Under the pieces are notes generated by a model. It was not told where the DNA came from, ran no database searches, and worked only from the letters and a program-made list of their open reading frames with translations. Made by a program: the position numbers and the translations under genes. From assembly GCF_011777495.1 (NCBI RefSeq), contig NZ_JAATJS010000004.1, positions 248,001-312,000 on the forward strand: a stretch of 64,000 bases of DNA, written 5' to 3'. The stretch's first letter is position 1. Each line of letters begins with the position of its first letter. Source of the DNA: Microvirga terricola. Its GTDB lineage: Bacteria > Pseudomonadota > Alphaproteobacteria > Rhizobiales > Beijerinckiaceae. Shown here in pieces: positions 49,393 to 58,805 of this stretch.

Positions 49393-51537
49393 TTAAGCAG
49401 CCTGCTGCGCCTGATCCGCATTCGATACAGGTAAGTCGAACGTAAACAAAGACCCTGACGCCTCGTAACTTTCCACCTGTATCTCTCCCCCGTGTAGATG
49501 CATTATTTTTTGAGCGAAATTCAAGCCGATTCCCGTACCCGCGATGCCAGAAGCCGTCCGAGCACGGTAAAAGCGGTCGAAGATCTTCGATAGCTCGTCC
49601 GGCGGAATGCCTATTCCCCAATCCCGAACCGAGCAGAAGGCACGAGATCCATCCATCCAGAGCTTGACCTCCACGACGGGGTTGTCGCCGGAATACTTCA
49701 CGGCATTCGAGAGAAGATTGATGACAACCTGCTCGACGAGGATGGGGTCGCAGTAAACCTGAATCGGCGTGTCCGTCGCCGTGAAGCGGATATCCGCGTG
49801 AGAACTCAGCTCGCTTTGCCGCTCACAGATATCCAGCACAAGCCCCTCAAGATTGCAGGATGTGGGGTTCACCTCGATGCGTCCAGCATCCAGCTTTGCA
49901 GCATTCAAAACGCTATCCACAAGGCGCGTCAGTCGGCTAGTCGCGTTTCTGATCCGCTGCACGCGGGTCGCAAGTTCATCCTGTGTCAGGTTCGACCCGC
50001 GCCGAAGAATGCGCTGGGCGCTCGAGTCCAAAATTGCCAATGGTGTCCGGAATTGGTGCGAGACCATCGAGACGAAGCTGCGATAGGCGCTCGTCATCTC
50101 GCGCTCGCGGTCGAGGGCGTTCTGAAGGACTCTCGCAGACTCCTTGTAGTCCGAGATATCCGTCAACCGCACGAAGATCGTGCCGTCATCCGCACGGGTC
50201 ACGGAAAGGCGGGCCCAGACTTCTTTTCTGATCAACAGGTCGAGTTCAATCGGCTCCGACGGCACCCCTGTCGTCAGCAGGCAAGCGTCGGCGCCCTCGC
50301 ACATGGAGAAGCAGCGCAGGAAGGTCTGCAAAGTCATCTCTTCCCAGCACCAGATCGCGATGGGGTCGGCGGCCCAGATCTGCTCGTTGGCGAACAGCAA
50401 CTTGCCGGACGTGTCGAAGGCCGCGAAACCGTCGGGTGCCACCTCGATGGCAGCGATCAAGCGGCGCTCAGCGCGTCGCAGAGCGGCGGTGCGCTGCTGG
50501 ACCTTGATTTCGAGGTCAAAGTTCTCCCGTTCGGCCTGTTTGCGCGCCCGCCATTGGTGCGTCACGTCCCGGACGAAGGCGATGCCGAGCTTGCGCTCAG
50601 CCATGCTGAGGGGGAAGCTATTGATCTCGAGGCAGCGCTCCTGCCCAACCTCCGAAAAGTTTTCGTCTTCGAAGATTGAGCTTGTTCCGCGAACCGCCAG
50701 AGCCAATGACTTCGCGATGTCGGGCTTCCGGAAAAGCGCGTCGAGTTCTTGGAGTTGGTGCCCAACTGCACTGTCGGGCCCCAGACCCAAAAGCCCCTGC
50801 ATTCCCGGATTCCACAGCAGGCAGCTTAGAGACTCGTCGAATATGACGATGCCCTGATTGCTGATGTTGTTGATCACCAGATCGGACAGCTCCTGCTCCT
50901 CTCGCAGAAGACGCCGCGCCTGCTTCGCCTCACGCACCCCCCTGAAGAGACGAACAAGCAGGAACGCCGCGCTGATGACGATGCCAACGATGAACGCCAT
51001 ACTCTCGAACACGACGCGCATATATTTCAGTCGCGTTTCGGCGCCGTACTCGCGGTTGAGTTGCATGATCTTGTTCGCAACGTCGCGCAGTTGATAGGCA
51101 AAGTCCCGCGCCTGCGCTCGCAATTGCAAGGCGCTTTCGGGAGAAAGATCCTCATTGAAGAATTGCTCGGCGAGCGTCAGTTGGAGATAGGCCTGCTTGA
51201 GACCGGCCATTGCGCCGAATTTCTCGACCAGTTCGCCAATCGGACCTTCCAACAGGATCGCGCTTCGGCTGATGAGAATGGCGAGCCTGAAGCTCGGCTC
51301 TTCGTCCCGCTTGGAAAAGAGATCGTTCGCCGCCTTGCGGGCGAGACTCTCGGCCAGCAACTCGGCCTCGAACTGGGCCTGCGTGATCTGCCACAGTTTC
51401 GCATGCGTATCTTCACTGCGCAGATCGCTCTCGACGGAAAGCAGCCGCGCAACAGTAAGGACGAGGCAGGCCACCAAACTTGCGATCGCGAGCAGCGTGA
51501 CAAGGGCCACCCTGTAATTTTGCGGAGCAGGCTTCAT
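49393..51537 (-). CDS. Membrane sensor histidine kinase with two PAS-type domains
   Basis: 714 residues. TM1 is about 10-32, then a ~145-residue periplasmic helical domain, TM2 about 180-203, a PAS domain (about 215-330), a coiled coil, a second PAS-like domain (about 355-460), HisKA with phospho-His in 'VSMVSHQFRTPLAILDSS', and HATPase with 'NLLSNAVKYSGDN', 'VRDWGIGIPPDE' and 'GTGIGLNFAQKI'. The GTG/ATG start lies 2 bases after the upstream periplasmic-protein stop. The helical periplasmic domain suggests it is read out through a partner protein. Confidence 0.93.
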   Translation of the reverse strand: MKPAPQNYRVALVTLLAIASLVACLVLTVARLLSVESDLRSEDTHAKLWQITQAQFEAELLAESLARKAANDLFSKRDEEPSFRLAILISRSAILLEGPIGELVEKFGAMAGLKQAYLQLTLAEQFFNEDLSPESALQLRAQARDFAYQLRDVANKIMQLNREYGAETRLKYMRVVFESMAFIVGIVISAAFLLVRLFRGVREAKQARRLLREEQELSDLVINNISNQGIVIFDESLSCLLWNPGMQGLLGLGPDSAVGHQLQELDALFRKPDIAKSLALAVRGTSSIFEDENFSEVGQERCLEINSFPLSMAERKLGIAFVRDVTHQWRARKQAERENFDLEIKVQQRTAALRRAERRLIAAIEVAPDGFAAFDTSGKLLFANEQIWAADPIAIWCWEEMTLQTFLRCFSMCEGADACLLTTGVPSEPIELDLLIRKEVWARLSVTRADDGTIFVRLTDISDYKESARVLQNALDREREMTSAYRSFVSMVSHQFRTPLAILDSSAQRILRRGSNLTQDELATRVQRIRNATSRLTRLVDSVLNAAKLDAGRIEVNPTSCNLEGLVLDICERQSELSSHADIRFTATDTPIQVYCDPILVEQVVINLLSNAVKYSGDNPVVEVKLWMDGSRAFCSVRDWGIGIPPDELSKIFDRFYRARTASGIAGTGIGLNFAQKIMHLHGGEIQVESYEASGSLFTFDLPVSNADQAQQAA

Positions 51538-51539
51538 CT

Positions 51540-52043
51540 CTATTCAATATGCAGCCGAGACAATTGCCAGACCCACCGCGAGTTGAACCGCACGTCTTTC
51601 AGGATGGCGACAGAGTCGCGCGGATAAATGATCCATATCGGCCCCTTGTCCCGAACCTTCAGAACCTGCCCATCGACACGTAAAGCAAGGAGAGGCTCAT
51701 ATTTCAGATCCTCCAAGGGGATGTCGACCGTATAATCGTTCAGCGCCGTGGCTTTCATCGTCGCCCCTTTCCCGCCGATCCGCTCGATCACGGCCCTTAA
51801 GGGGACTCCCTCAAAAAACTGCGCCTTGTCAGACACTTCCGAGGAAGTGGTGATTGATGCGCTCCCGAGCGCTTCGAGCATCGCCTTGTCGAACCGTGCC
51901 TCACCCGGCGCGTTCGTTTGCTCGATCTTTCCTGAAATCGTGAGGATGACCGGCCCGGTCGGAGCCGGCAACGGCTCGGAAGCGAGCGCCGCCTCTCCCA
52001 CCCCCATCAGTGCGACCAAAAAGAGATATAAGGCCATGCGCAT
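51540..52043 (-). CDS. Periplasmic oxidoreductase-molybdopterin-fold protein lacking cysteine
   Basis: 167 residues from the ATG at 52043, supported by GAGGGG at good spacing; an 80-codon longer frame lacks support. Signal peptide 'LYLFLVALMGVGEAALASEP', then 'PTGPVILTISGKIEQTNAPG', 'FFEGVPLRAVIERIGGKGAT', 'DYTVDIPLEDLKYEPLLALR', 'GPIWIIYPRD', ending 'SRWVWQLSRLHIE'. This matches the short oxidoreductase molybdopterin-binding (SUOX/YedY-like) domain. The mature protein has no cysteine, so it cannot bind molybdenum as YedY does. First gene of a sensor operon; it probably senses a ligand for the kinase. Confidence 0.75.
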   Translation of the reverse strand: MRMALYLFLVALMGVGEAALASEPLPAPTGPVILTISGKIEQTNAPGEARFDKAMLEALGSASITTSSEVSDKAQFFEGVPLRAVIERIGGKGATMKATALNDYTVDIPLEDLKYEPLLALRVDGQVLKVRDKGPIWIIYPRDSVAILKDVRFNSRWVWQLSRLHIE

Positions 52044-52443
52044 CAGGGGCCCCTCGGAGCGATATAATAATGTACGTTTACTTGTAAGAATTTTTTGAGG
52101 GAAAGCTAGCATCTGCCGCAGAGATCCTGACGCGTTTTTTCTAAACAACTTCTTTCGAAGGGTGTGAAGCGGGTGGCTCACTCTCGGACACTTCCGACAC
52201 TCGGAGAGTATTGAGCCCATGAATTTAAAACGGAACGAAACCACCCGTTGCAGCATCTCACACAGACGGTTGTTTTCGGACATATTTCCTGTCTCGGGCG
52301 AACAATGAGCGTCCCTTTTTCTTTAGTACGCCAGCACACAACCCCGCGACCTGTATTTGCCACGCTTTCCGTGGACGCTATACTGCCGTGCTTGATCTCG
52401 GGCAGTTGGAATTTTCAGCTGCCCTTCGAATGAGGAGTTAGAC
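52044..52443. other. 400-base intergenic region between diverging sensor operon and BA14K gene
   Basis: Near the sensor operon an AT-rich stretch (52060-52100) could be its promoter. An ACTCTC...GAGAGT inverted repeat (52180-52209) encloses two near-identical 9-mers, CGGACACTT and CCGACACTC. GAGGAG lies 6 bases before the BA14K ATG. No coding frame or RNA gene is convincing. Confidence 0.45.
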
Positions 52444-52854
52444 ATGCGCAGGTTCGTTGCAGCTTTGATCGGCGCGACCACTCTCGCTTCGGCAATGCCC
52501 GCCAATGCAGAGACGATCCCGAGCCGTCGCCTTCCCGACGTGCAAAAGGCTTATCCGTCCGAGAGCTATGCGCAGTATTATTATCGTCGTGGCTATTATT
52601 ATCCGCGACACTATTACTATCGCCGCGACAACGGAGCGGCTGTCGCCGCAGGCGTCGCCGGGGTCGCCGCAGGCGCGCTTATTGCCGGCGCAATCGCGAA
52701 TCAGGCCGCAGCTGCGCCCGCCGCACCGCCCCCTCCCGGCACCGTGAGCCCCTCCGTCGCGGCCTACTGTGCCCGTAAATATCGGTCCTACGATCCCGCC
52801 ACGGGCACCTTCCTGGCCCATAACGGTATGCGGTACGTCTGCACCTATCCGTAG
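52444..52854 (+). CDS. BA14K-family secreted protein
   Basis: 136 residues. Signal peptide 'FVAALIGATTLASAMPANAE', a Tyr/Arg-rich segment ('YAQYYYRRGYYYPRHYYYRR'), a Gly/Ala hydrophobic stretch, then the BA14K C-terminal motif 'YCARKYRSYDPATGTFLAHN' and 'MRYVC' with two conserved cysteines. Named after a Brucella immunoreactive protein; reported roles include lectin-like binding. The strong terminator at 52881 follows. Confidence 0.9.
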   Translation: MRRFVAALIGATTLASAMPANAETIPSRRLPDVQKAYPSESYAQYYYRRGYYYPRHYYYRRDNGAAVAAGVAGVAAGALIAGAIANQAAAAPAAPPPPGTVSPSVAAYCARKYRSYDPATGTFLAHNGMRYVCTYP

Positions 52855-52880
52855 CCCCGCCTTCTCGACGACAAGAGATC

Positions 52881-52918
52881 GCCCCGCTGCAGCATCTGTG
52901 GCGGGGTTTTTCTTTTTT
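52881..52918 (+). terminator. Terminator of the BA14K gene
   Basis: GCCCCGC pairs with GCGGGG(T) across a 12-base loop, followed by TTTTTCTTTTTT. It lies 27 bases past the BA14K stop. Confidence 0.8.
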
Positions 52919-53004
52919 GCGGACTTTTTGGAAGACGCCTCACGCCTGCCGCACAATTTGGTGCCGGCATTCGGCGAACGAAGATCGAATTGTTGGGAAA
53001 TAAA

Positions 53005-53082
53005 TGGTCGGAGCGAGAGGATTTGAACCTCCGACCCCTAGTCCCCCAGACTAGTGCGCTAACCGGGCTGCGCTACGCTCCG
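53005..53082 (-). tRNA. tRNA-Pro (anticodon GGG)
   Basis: A 78-base minus-strand cloverleaf: acceptor CGGAGCG/CGCTCCG, D arm GCGC-AGCCCGGTTA-GCGC, anticodon stem CTAGT/ACTAG with loop CTGGGGG (anticodon GGG), T arm GGAGG-TTCAAAT-CCTCT, discriminator A and encoded CCA. It lies directly downstream of the MerR-type gene, on the same strand. Confidence 0.95.
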
Positions 53083-53146
53083 ACTGAGCGGCCCATATAG
53101 GCCCAGACGCTTCCGGACGCAATCTCTCAAAGAGAGAAAGTCGATC

Positions 53147-53638
53147 TTATTCGCTGACGGCGGTCTCGACGGGCGTGCGCAGCGAGCTGAGAACGCGGTC
53201 GCATTCCAGGAGCTCATCGAGCGCCGCCTGCAGGCGTCCCAAAGCTTGCCCCGAAAACGCTGCCGCCGACGCCATGCGCGCGGGCTGCGCCTCGCGAGGA
53301 AGCGGAGCATCGCCGTACTCCCCATCGTCGTCTGCGGCCTCGGGCCGCGGCGCCGCCACGACCTGCTCTCCCCGGCCGATGGCGTGGACGAAGCGGACGC
53401 CCTCCTCTTTCAGGATGCGCTGGACGCCCTTGATCGTGTAGCCCTCGCCATACAGGAGATGGCGGATGCCCTTGAGAAGATCGATGTCGTCGGGACGGTA
53501 ATAGCGGCGGCCGCCGCCGCGCTTCAGCGGCTTGATATGGGCGAAGCGGGTTTCCCAGAAGCGCAGCACGTGCTGAGGCAGGTCGAGATCCTCGGCAACC
53601 TCGCTGATGGTGCGGAAAGCATCGGGGCTTTTGTCCAT
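53147..53638 (-). CDS. MerR-family transcriptional regulator
   Basis: 163 residues. The MerR HTH at 8-75 reads '[20 protein letters not shown]', '[20 protein letters not shown]', '[20 protein letters not shown]'. A charged linker and a short helical tail follow, with no cysteine-rich metal-binding loop. It is the conserved partner downstream of ihfA in Rhizobiales, 22 bases from it; target genes are not evident. Confidence 0.92.
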   Translation of the reverse strand: MDKSPDAFRTISEVAEDLDLPQHVLRFWETRFAHIKPLKRGGGRRYYRPDDIDLLKGIRHLLYGEGYTIKGVQRILKEEGVRFVHAIGRGEQVVAAPRPEAADDDGEYGDAPLPREAQPARMASAAAFSGQALGRLQAALDELLECDRVLSSLRTPVETAVSE

Positions 53639-53660
53639 GGCACCGCTCGCCCGTCTGCGA

Positions 53661-53972
53661 TCAGTCGTCGCCCTCGACGACTTCGCCGTTGATGTAGGCC
53701 TTGAGAACGTTCGAAGGCTTGAAAACCATCACGCGGCGCGGGTCGATGGGCACCTCGACGCCGGTTTTCGGATTGCGGCCAATGCGTTCGCCCTTGCTGC
53801 GCACGACGAACGACCCGAACGAGGAGAGTTTCACGGTCTCACCCTCGGCCAAGCTGTCGCAGATCTCGGCCAGCACCCGCTCGACCAGCTCAGCCGATTC
53901 GGTGCGCGACAGGCCCACTTTCTGGTAAACGGCCTCGCTCAAATCAGCTCTGGTTACAGTTTTGCCAGCCAT
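53661..53972 (-). CDS. ihfA: Integration host factor subunit alpha
   Basis: 103 residues from the ATG at 53972 with GGGGGATC upstream; a longer frame reaches back into the intergenic space without support. '[20 protein letters not shown]' and '[20 protein letters not shown]', '[20 protein letters not shown]', '[13 protein letters not shown]' are typical. The arm-tip P in RNPKTG that intercalates DNA is present. It bends DNA with IHF beta. Preceded by fabH at 126 bases. Confidence 0.96.
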   Translation of the reverse strand: MAGKTVTRADLSEAVYQKVGLSRTESAELVERVLAEICDSLAEGETVKLSSFGSFVVRSKGERIGRNPKTGVEVPIDPRRVMVFKPSNVLKAYINGEVVEGDD

Positions 53973-54098
53973 AAGATCCCCCGGCGGTGAGATGTGCTCT
54001 GCTTGGTCCCGACCCGAGACGCTATGCAGATGCCTCCCTATGGTCAACCTTTCAGGTTGCCGCCCAGTCGAAAACAAGAGTTCAATGCCGGTTTGGCC

Positions 54099-55076
54099 TC
54101 ACCACCGGATCAGGGCGCTGCCCCAGGTGAAGCCGCCGCCGATGGCCTCGATCATCACGAGATCGCCCCGCTTGATGCGGCCATCCTTGCAGGCCACGTC
54201 GAGCGCCAGAGGGATCGATGCGGCAGAGGTGTTGCCGTGCCGGTCGACCGTGATGACCACCTTTTCGGGGGCAATGCCGAGCTTGTCGGCGCTTGCCGTG
54301 ATGATACGCTTGTTGGCCTGGTGCGGCACGAACCACTTCAGCTCTTCCGCGGTGGTGCCGGTGGCGTTGAACGCGTCCTGAATCACGTCGGTCACAGAGC
54401 CGACCGCGAAGCGGAAGACTTCCTTGCCCTCCATCTTGAGGACACCCGTCGTCTTGGTCGAGCCGGGCCCGCCGCTGACGTAGAGCTTGTCGCGATAGCG
54501 GCCGTCGGAGCGCAACTGCGAGGTCAAAACGCCGCGGTCCGCCGAGGTCCCCTCGCCTTCCTGCGCCTCGAGCACGATCGCTCCCGCGCCGTCGCCGAAG
54601 AGGACGCAGGTGGTGCGGTCCTTCCAGTCGAGGATGCGCGAGAAGGTCTCCGCGCCGATGACGAGAGCGCGCTTGTGCGAGCCGGATTGAAGAAACTTGT
54701 CCGCCGTCGCCACGCCATAGACGAAGCCGGTGCAGACTGCCTGGAGATCGAAAGCCGCCCCGTGGCTCATGCCGAGGCCTGCCTGGATCATCGTCGCGGT
54801 GGACGGGAACGTGAGGTCCGGCGTCGACGTGGCGCAGATGATGAGGTCGATATCGGCGGGCGTCAGGCCCGCATCAGCAAGGGCCGCTTCCGCCGCCTTG
54901 ATGCCGAGCACCGAGGTCGTCTCGCTCTCATCGGCGATGTGACGCTGCTCGATGCCGGTGCGCTGCACGATCCAATCGTGCGAGGTCTCCACCAGCTTCT
55001 CGAGATCTCGGTTCGTGACCAAGCGCTTCGGCAGGTAGGAGCCGACGCCGCGCACGATGGAACGGATTGGTTTCAA
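54099..55076 (-). CDS. fabH: 3-oxoacyl-ACP synthase III
   Basis: 325 residues. Triad: Cys in '[20 protein letters not shown]', His in '[12 protein letters not shown]', Asn in '[18 protein letters not shown]'. '[20 protein letters not shown]' is a family landmark. It starts fatty-acid synthesis by joining acetyl-CoA to malonyl-ACP. It follows plsX by 15 bases in the conserved plsX-fabH-ihfA-merR string. Confidence 0.97.
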   Translation of the reverse strand: MKPIRSIVRGVGSYLPKRLVTNRDLEKLVETSHDWIVQRTGIEQRHIADESETTSVLGIKAAEAALADAGLTPADIDLIICATSTPDLTFPSTATMIQAGLGMSHGAAFDLQAVCTGFVYGVATADKFLQSGSHKRALVIGAETFSRILDWKDRTTCVLFGDGAGAIVLEAQEGEGTSADRGVLTSQLRSDGRYRDKLYVSGGPGSTKTTGVLKMEGKEVFRFAVGSVTDVIQDAFNATGTTAEELKWFVPHQANKRIITASADKLGIAPEKVVITVDRHGNTSAASIPLALDVACKDGRIKRGDLVMIEAIGGGFTWGSALIRW

Positions 55077-55091
55077 GCTTCTTCGCCTTCC

Positions 55092-56126
55092 TCAGGCCGG
55101 TTGATCGAGCGGACCGTGCTCAAGCATCGTCCGGATCGTGTTCATGAGTTCGAAATGCGCCATGTCGTAAGCGACGTCGATGGCGCTGGCGAAGCCGAGG
55201 GCGTCCGTGCCGCCGTGGCTCTTCACCACCACGCCCTCGAGCCCCAAGAAGACGCCACCATTGACCTTGCGCGGGTCCATCTTGTCCTTCAGCGCGTCGA
55301 AGGCCTGCTTCGCAAAGAGATAGCCAATCTTGGCCATCAGCGTCCGGCTCATGGCGGAGCGGAGATATTCGCCGATCTGCTTGGCCGTGCCTTCCGCGGT
55401 CTTCAGAGCAATGTTGCCGGTGAAGCCTTCGGTCACGACCACATCGACCGTGCCCTTGCCGAGATCGTCGCCCTCGACGAAACCCCGATAATCCAGGTTC
55501 GGCAGGCTCGATTCCTTCAGGATGCGGGCCGCTTCCTTGACGGTTTCGATACCTTTGATTTCTTCCGTGCCGACGTTCAACAGACCGACAGTCGGGCGGT
55601 CGAGGTCGAACACGATGCGCGCCATGGCGGCGCCCATAATGGCCATATCGACCAAGTGACCCGCATCGGCGCCGATGGTCGCGCCGACATCGAGCACGAT
55701 GCTCTCGCCACGCAGGGTCGGCCACATGCAGGCGATGGCCGGCCGTTCGATATGAGCCATGGTCTTCAGACAGATCTTGGCGGTCGCCATGAGGGCGCCG
55801 GTATTGCCGGCGGAAACTGCCGCGTCGGCCTCATTGTCGCGGACAGCCTGCACGGCCTTCCACATGGAGGACTTGCCCCGGCCCATGCGAATGGCCTGGC
55901 TCGGCTTCTCGTCCATGCTGATCGCGATCTCGGAGTGGCGAATTTCCGTCGCCTCTTTGAGCTTCGGATAGGCGTTCAGAAGCGGCGCCAATGTCGCCTC
56001 GTTACCGAACATCAGGAAACGAATGTCGGGGTGGCGCTCCAAAGCCAAGGCCGCGCCCGGAATCACGACCGACGGGCCATGATCCCCGCCCATCGCATCA
56101 AGCGAAATACGCACAGCCTTTGGCAT
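55092..56126 (-). CDS. plsX: Phosphate acyltransferase PlsX
   Basis: 344 residues from the ATG at 56126; upstream in-frame codons are not family-like. '[20 protein letters not shown]', '[20 protein letters not shown]' and '[19 protein letters not shown]' are intact. It makes acyl-phosphate from acyl-ACP for phospholipid synthesis. It lies downstream of yceD by 167 bases, a gap in which rpmF is often found in other bacteria but no rpmF is visible here. Confidence 0.96.
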   Translation of the reverse strand: MPKAVRISLDAMGGDHGPSVVIPGAALALERHPDIRFLMFGNEATLAPLLNAYPKLKEATEIRHSEIAISMDEKPSQAIRMGRGKSSMWKAVQAVRDNEADAAVSAGNTGALMATAKICLKTMAHIERPAIACMWPTLRGESIVLDVGATIGADAGHLVDMAIMGAAMARIVFDLDRPTVGLLNVGTEEIKGIETVKEAARILKESSLPNLDYRGFVEGDDLGKGTVDVVVTEGFTGNIALKTAEGTAKQIGEYLRSAMSRTLMAKIGYLFAKQAFDALKDKMDPRKVNGGVFLGLEGVVVKSHGGTDALGFASAIDVAYDMAHFELMNTIRTMLEHGPLDQPA

Positions 56127-56293
56127 AGACGATCGGTTCTTTCTTCTGGTTCTTCGACAGGTGGCGGAAAATAGCGGTTTGCCATGCCGCCGCAACCGAA
56201 TTCTATCGGGCACGCCCCAGCCGCCGCGCCCTGTGCCCCGCGACGACCTCGACATCAAAGGAATGTTATCACAACCACAAAAGGATGGTGTGG

Positions 56294-56809
56294 TTATTCC
56301 TTATTTTTCAAGGTCTTCAGCGCCGCAAAGGGGGAATCCTCTTCAGCTGCCGGGTCCTTGTAGGCAAAATCGACGCCCGGCTTGCGCGGATAAGGGTCGA
56401 GGCCCAATGCCAGGAACTCGGCGGTCAGCGCGCCGAGGTCGACCTCACCGTTCACGATCTCATCCGGCGGTTCGTATTCGTGCATCTCGGTCGGAGGCTC
56501 CGGCGGCATACCGGAAGATTCCGCGAAATCCACCTCGACCTCCTCCTCCACCTGGGAATCGAACGGATCGAGGCTGACCACGCAGATCTGCGTGATGCTG
56601 GCCTTCACCACGCCGATCACGTGAACGCCCTTGGCGGAATTCACCAGCTTGAAGTCACCGGAAAGGGCCTGGATGCCGGGCAACCCGAAATCCTTCGCAA
56701 GCGCAGCGCATTCCTCCGTCGTCGCCTCGACGTGGATTTGCGTGCCCTGAGGCGGCAGATTCATGACTTCGACCGGGCGAGACAGCGGCCCCACGGCTTC
56801 GGGTGTCAT
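56294..56809 (-). CDS. YceD/DUF177-family protein
   Basis: 171 residues from the ATG at 56809, supported by GGAGGGGAG immediately upstream; an ATG 7 codons earlier overlaps it. It contains '[20 protein letters not shown]' and '[20 protein letters not shown]', which carries the C-V-x-L-x-x-F pattern of DUF177, and an acidic C-terminal half. The family is linked with 23S rRNA accumulation and ribosomal-protein L32. It lies upstream of plsX. Confidence 0.9.
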   Translation of the reverse strand: MTPEAVGPLSRPVEVMNLPPQGTQIHVEATTEECAALAKDFGLPGIQALSGDFKLVNSAKGVHVIGVVKASITQICVVSLDPFDSQVEEEVEVDFAESSGMPPEPPTEMHEYEPPDEIVNGEVDLGALTAEFLALGLDPYPRKPGVDFAYKDPAAEEDSPFAALKTLKNKE

Positions 56810-56822
56810 CGGCTCCCCTCCT

Positions 56823-57353
56823 TCAAGCAAAGTCTTCGGGTTTCGGAAAAACGGGCCCCGTCTCCAGGATCGCCGTTAAATCTTGTTCTTTGAGGCCACG
56901 TTCCGCGGCCAAGGCATAACGCGCCAGTCCGGTCGCCGGTGCCTCGGTGCCGCAGGCATTGCGCCCTAGAACCGCCGCCAGAGCCGCCTCGTCCGATGCA
57001 TTGAGCGGCGCCTCGTAGGCATCGGCGTGGCCATAAAAGGAGCCAGCGAGCTTTTTCATGCGCTTAGGGACCGTCGTGTCGCCGATCCCCATTTCCCGAT
57101 GCGCCGCGTCGAGATCCTGAAAAAAGGCGTCCGTGAGGTCGCTGGCGACGTCTCCGGCCGGGGCCGGGAGGCTGCGCAAGGCTCGCAGGACAAGAATCAC
57201 ATGCAGGGACAAGGCCTCAAACCGGCCTTCCAACGTATCGGGAATGCCAAGCGCCGTATAAAGCGCCGGCGCGCGGGAGGCGGTAGCAATCCGCGTGTAA
57301 AGAACCGCAATGGCGGTGCGCCGCGGATTCTTGCGGAAGAGACTGAAGATCAT
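56823..57353 (-). CDS. Ubiquinol-cytochrome c chaperone (CBP3-like)
   Basis: 176 residues. The Ubiq_cyt_C_chap domain is recognised in 'TAIAVLYTRIATASRAPALY', 'TLEGRFEALSLHVILVLRAL', 'DAFFQDLDAAHREMGIGDTT' and 'VPKRMKKLAGSFYGHADAYE'. Mitochondrial CBP3 assists cytochrome b assembly, and the bacterial homologue is presumed to help bc1 assembly. It lies 13 bases ahead of yceD and diverges from the OmlA gene with 103 bases between. Confidence 0.92.
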   Translation of the reverse strand: MIFSLFRKNPRRTAIAVLYTRIATASRAPALYTALGIPDTLEGRFEALSLHVILVLRALRSLPAPAGDVASDLTDAFFQDLDAAHREMGIGDTTVPKRMKKLAGSFYGHADAYEAPLNASDEAALAAVLGRNACGTEAPATGLARYALAAERGLKEQDLTAILETGPVFPKPEDFA

Positions 57354-57456
57354 CGCCCGGACCCTTCCTGCCTTGTCAAAACCATCCCTCCGAGGTACGC
57401 CATCACGATCCGAAGGCGCAAGCTTATCCGCGCCGCATTCCTGGAAGAACCATACG

Positions 57457-57912
57457 ATGCGTCGATATCAAACATTGTTCGTACGCTTGGCCACTGCGAC
57501 CTTTATCGCCACGTCCGTCGCCGGATGCCTGGGCGGTGAGGAGTTCCATCGCGGATATCTCGTGGATGAGCGCGCCGTCAACCAGGTCAAGAAGGGCATG
57601 AACGCCGAGCAGGTCCTCCAGACCCTCGGAACGCCTTCGACTGTGTCCACAGTCGGCAACAAGAACTGGTACTACATCAGCCAGACCTCGCAACGGACCC
57701 TCCAGTTCCTTGGCGAACAGGTGGTGGATCAGCGGGTGACCGCCGTCTATTTCGACAACAACCTGAAAGTCGAGCGCGTGGCTCTCTACGGTCTGCAGGA
57801 CGGTAAGGTGTTCGACTTCATCAGCCGCACCACCCCGTCGGGCGGTCAGGAATCGAGCTTCCTCGGAGCGCTCTTCCGCGGCACGAACAACTTCAACCCG
57901 TTCGGCGTCTAA
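57457..57912 (+). CDS. bamE: Outer-membrane assembly lipoprotein BamE/OmlA
   Basis: 151 residues from the ATG at 57457. Signal peptide with lipobox 'IATSVAGCLGG', then the SmpA/OmlA domain: 'NQVKKGMNAEQVLQTLGTPS', 'NKNWYYISQTSQRTLQFLGE' and 'TAVYFDNNLKVERVALYGLQ'. It belongs to the outer-membrane beta-barrel assembly machine. The C-terminal ~25 residues extend beyond the core. A clear terminator follows. Confidence 0.95.
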   Translation: MRRYQTLFVRLATATFIATSVAGCLGGEEFHRGYLVDERAVNQVKKGMNAEQVLQTLGTPSTVSTVGNKNWYYISQTSQRTLQFLGEQVVDQRVTAVYFDNNLKVERVALYGLQDGKVFDFISRTTPSGGQESSFLGALFRGTNNFNPFGV

Positions 57913-57940
57913 GCCGGACCGAATTTTACAAGATTACGAT

Positions 57941-57970
57941 GGCCGGGCTCTCGCCCGGCCTTTTTCTTTT
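57941..57970 (+). terminator. Terminator of bamE
   Basis: GGCCGGGC pairs with GCCCGGCC across a TCTC loop, followed by TTTTTCTTTT. It starts 28 bases after the bamE stop. Confidence 0.9.
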
Positions 57971-57984
57971 GTGCCGAAGAAGCG

Positions 57985-58542
57985 CTACGCCTTGGCCGCA
58001 CGCTCCGAGCGCAGCTTCAGATGCTGCAACGTCGCGACCGCCTCGGCGGGCATCCGCTGCTCCACACGCCAGTAGGTCCGACAGTCGCGGGTACGCCCCA
58101 TGAGGCCGAAATCGCAGAGCTCGCGCCGCAACAGGGCGTGATCCCCAAAGCTGTGCATGGCTTGCAGACGCATGTTCACTTCAGGCTCCGAAAGATCCTC
58201 CTTCGCCGGCAGACGCGACCACAGGACCCAGAGGGCGATGATCCGCTCACTTTGCTTGCCCGGCCACCGTTGCAAGCAACCCGTCGCATCGTAGCACCGT
58301 GCAAGGCGCGCGACTCTTCGAAAATCGACAGGTTCCGGCTCTGCGGGCAGCGTGTTCAAGCGCTGAGCCGCCCTGGCCTGCGCGCGAAGCTGCTGAAAGT
58401 TGCGATGCCCGATGGAGCGGGCAAGCATGTTGAGCAGTTCGACATGTCCCGGCATCGCCTCCCGCTCGGCGAGTTGGTATCTCAAGGAGCGCGCGAGTGC
58501 GGAAATATCTTTGGCGTGAAATGGTAAGGCTGTTCTCGACAT
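57985..58542 (-). CDS. DUF2087-domain protein
   Basis: 185 residues. The C-terminal 85 residues match DUF2087: 'LQRWPGKQSERIIALWVLWS', 'SEPEVNMRLQAMHSFGDHAL' and 'LRRELCDFGLMGRTRDCRTY', the pattern of a small helical domain often fused to HTH regulators. The N-terminal part ('HVELLNMLARSIGHRNFQQL') is helical and could be DNA-binding-like, but no canonical HTH is clear. Possibly a regulator. It is isolated, converging on bamE. Confidence 0.78.
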   Translation of the reverse strand: MSRTALPFHAKDISALARSLRYQLAEREAMPGHVELLNMLARSIGHRNFQQLRAQARAAQRLNTLPAEPEPVDFRRVARLARCYDATGCLQRWPGKQSERIIALWVLWSRLPAKEDLSEPEVNMRLQAMHSFGDHALLRRELCDFGLMGRTRDCRTYWRVEQRMPAEAVATLQHLKLRSERAAKA

Positions 58543-58751
58543 GACCTATCCTCGATGTCGTGCCTCTATCCGACGTGGGATGTCCGGTGATCGCCTTTCC
58601 GACGCGGCACGAAATGAGTGGTGTCCGTCGATCTTCGAGATGCAGGTTTAGCGTGCCCGTCAGGGCGGCGATGCCTCGGTGAACTGCTGACCGTTGCCCT
58701 CACCTAGTCCCTTCCCGCGCCGCGATCAAGCATCGGCGCTTTTCAGGCTGC

Positions 58752-58790
58752 AAAAAGCCCCGCAGTGTGACCTGCGGGGCTCTGTTTTTT
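58752..58790. terminator. Terminator of hppA (bidirectional)
   Basis: A 10-bp stem AGCCCCGCAG/CTGCGGGGCT with a 6-base loop; the minus strand continues TTTTT and the plus strand CTGTTTTTT. On the minus strand it lies 16 bases past the hppA stop. Confidence 0.9.
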
Positions 58791-58805
58791 CGATATCGCC
58801 GCTTG

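Noticed and set aside
53994-56174. 726-codon open frame on the plus strand
   Set aside because: Antisense to fabH and plsX; composition and absence of motifs mark it as a shadow.
56127-56293. rpmF (ribosomal protein L32) between yceD and plsX
   Set aside because: The 167-base gap has no short zinc-ribbon or L32-like frame on the minus strand.
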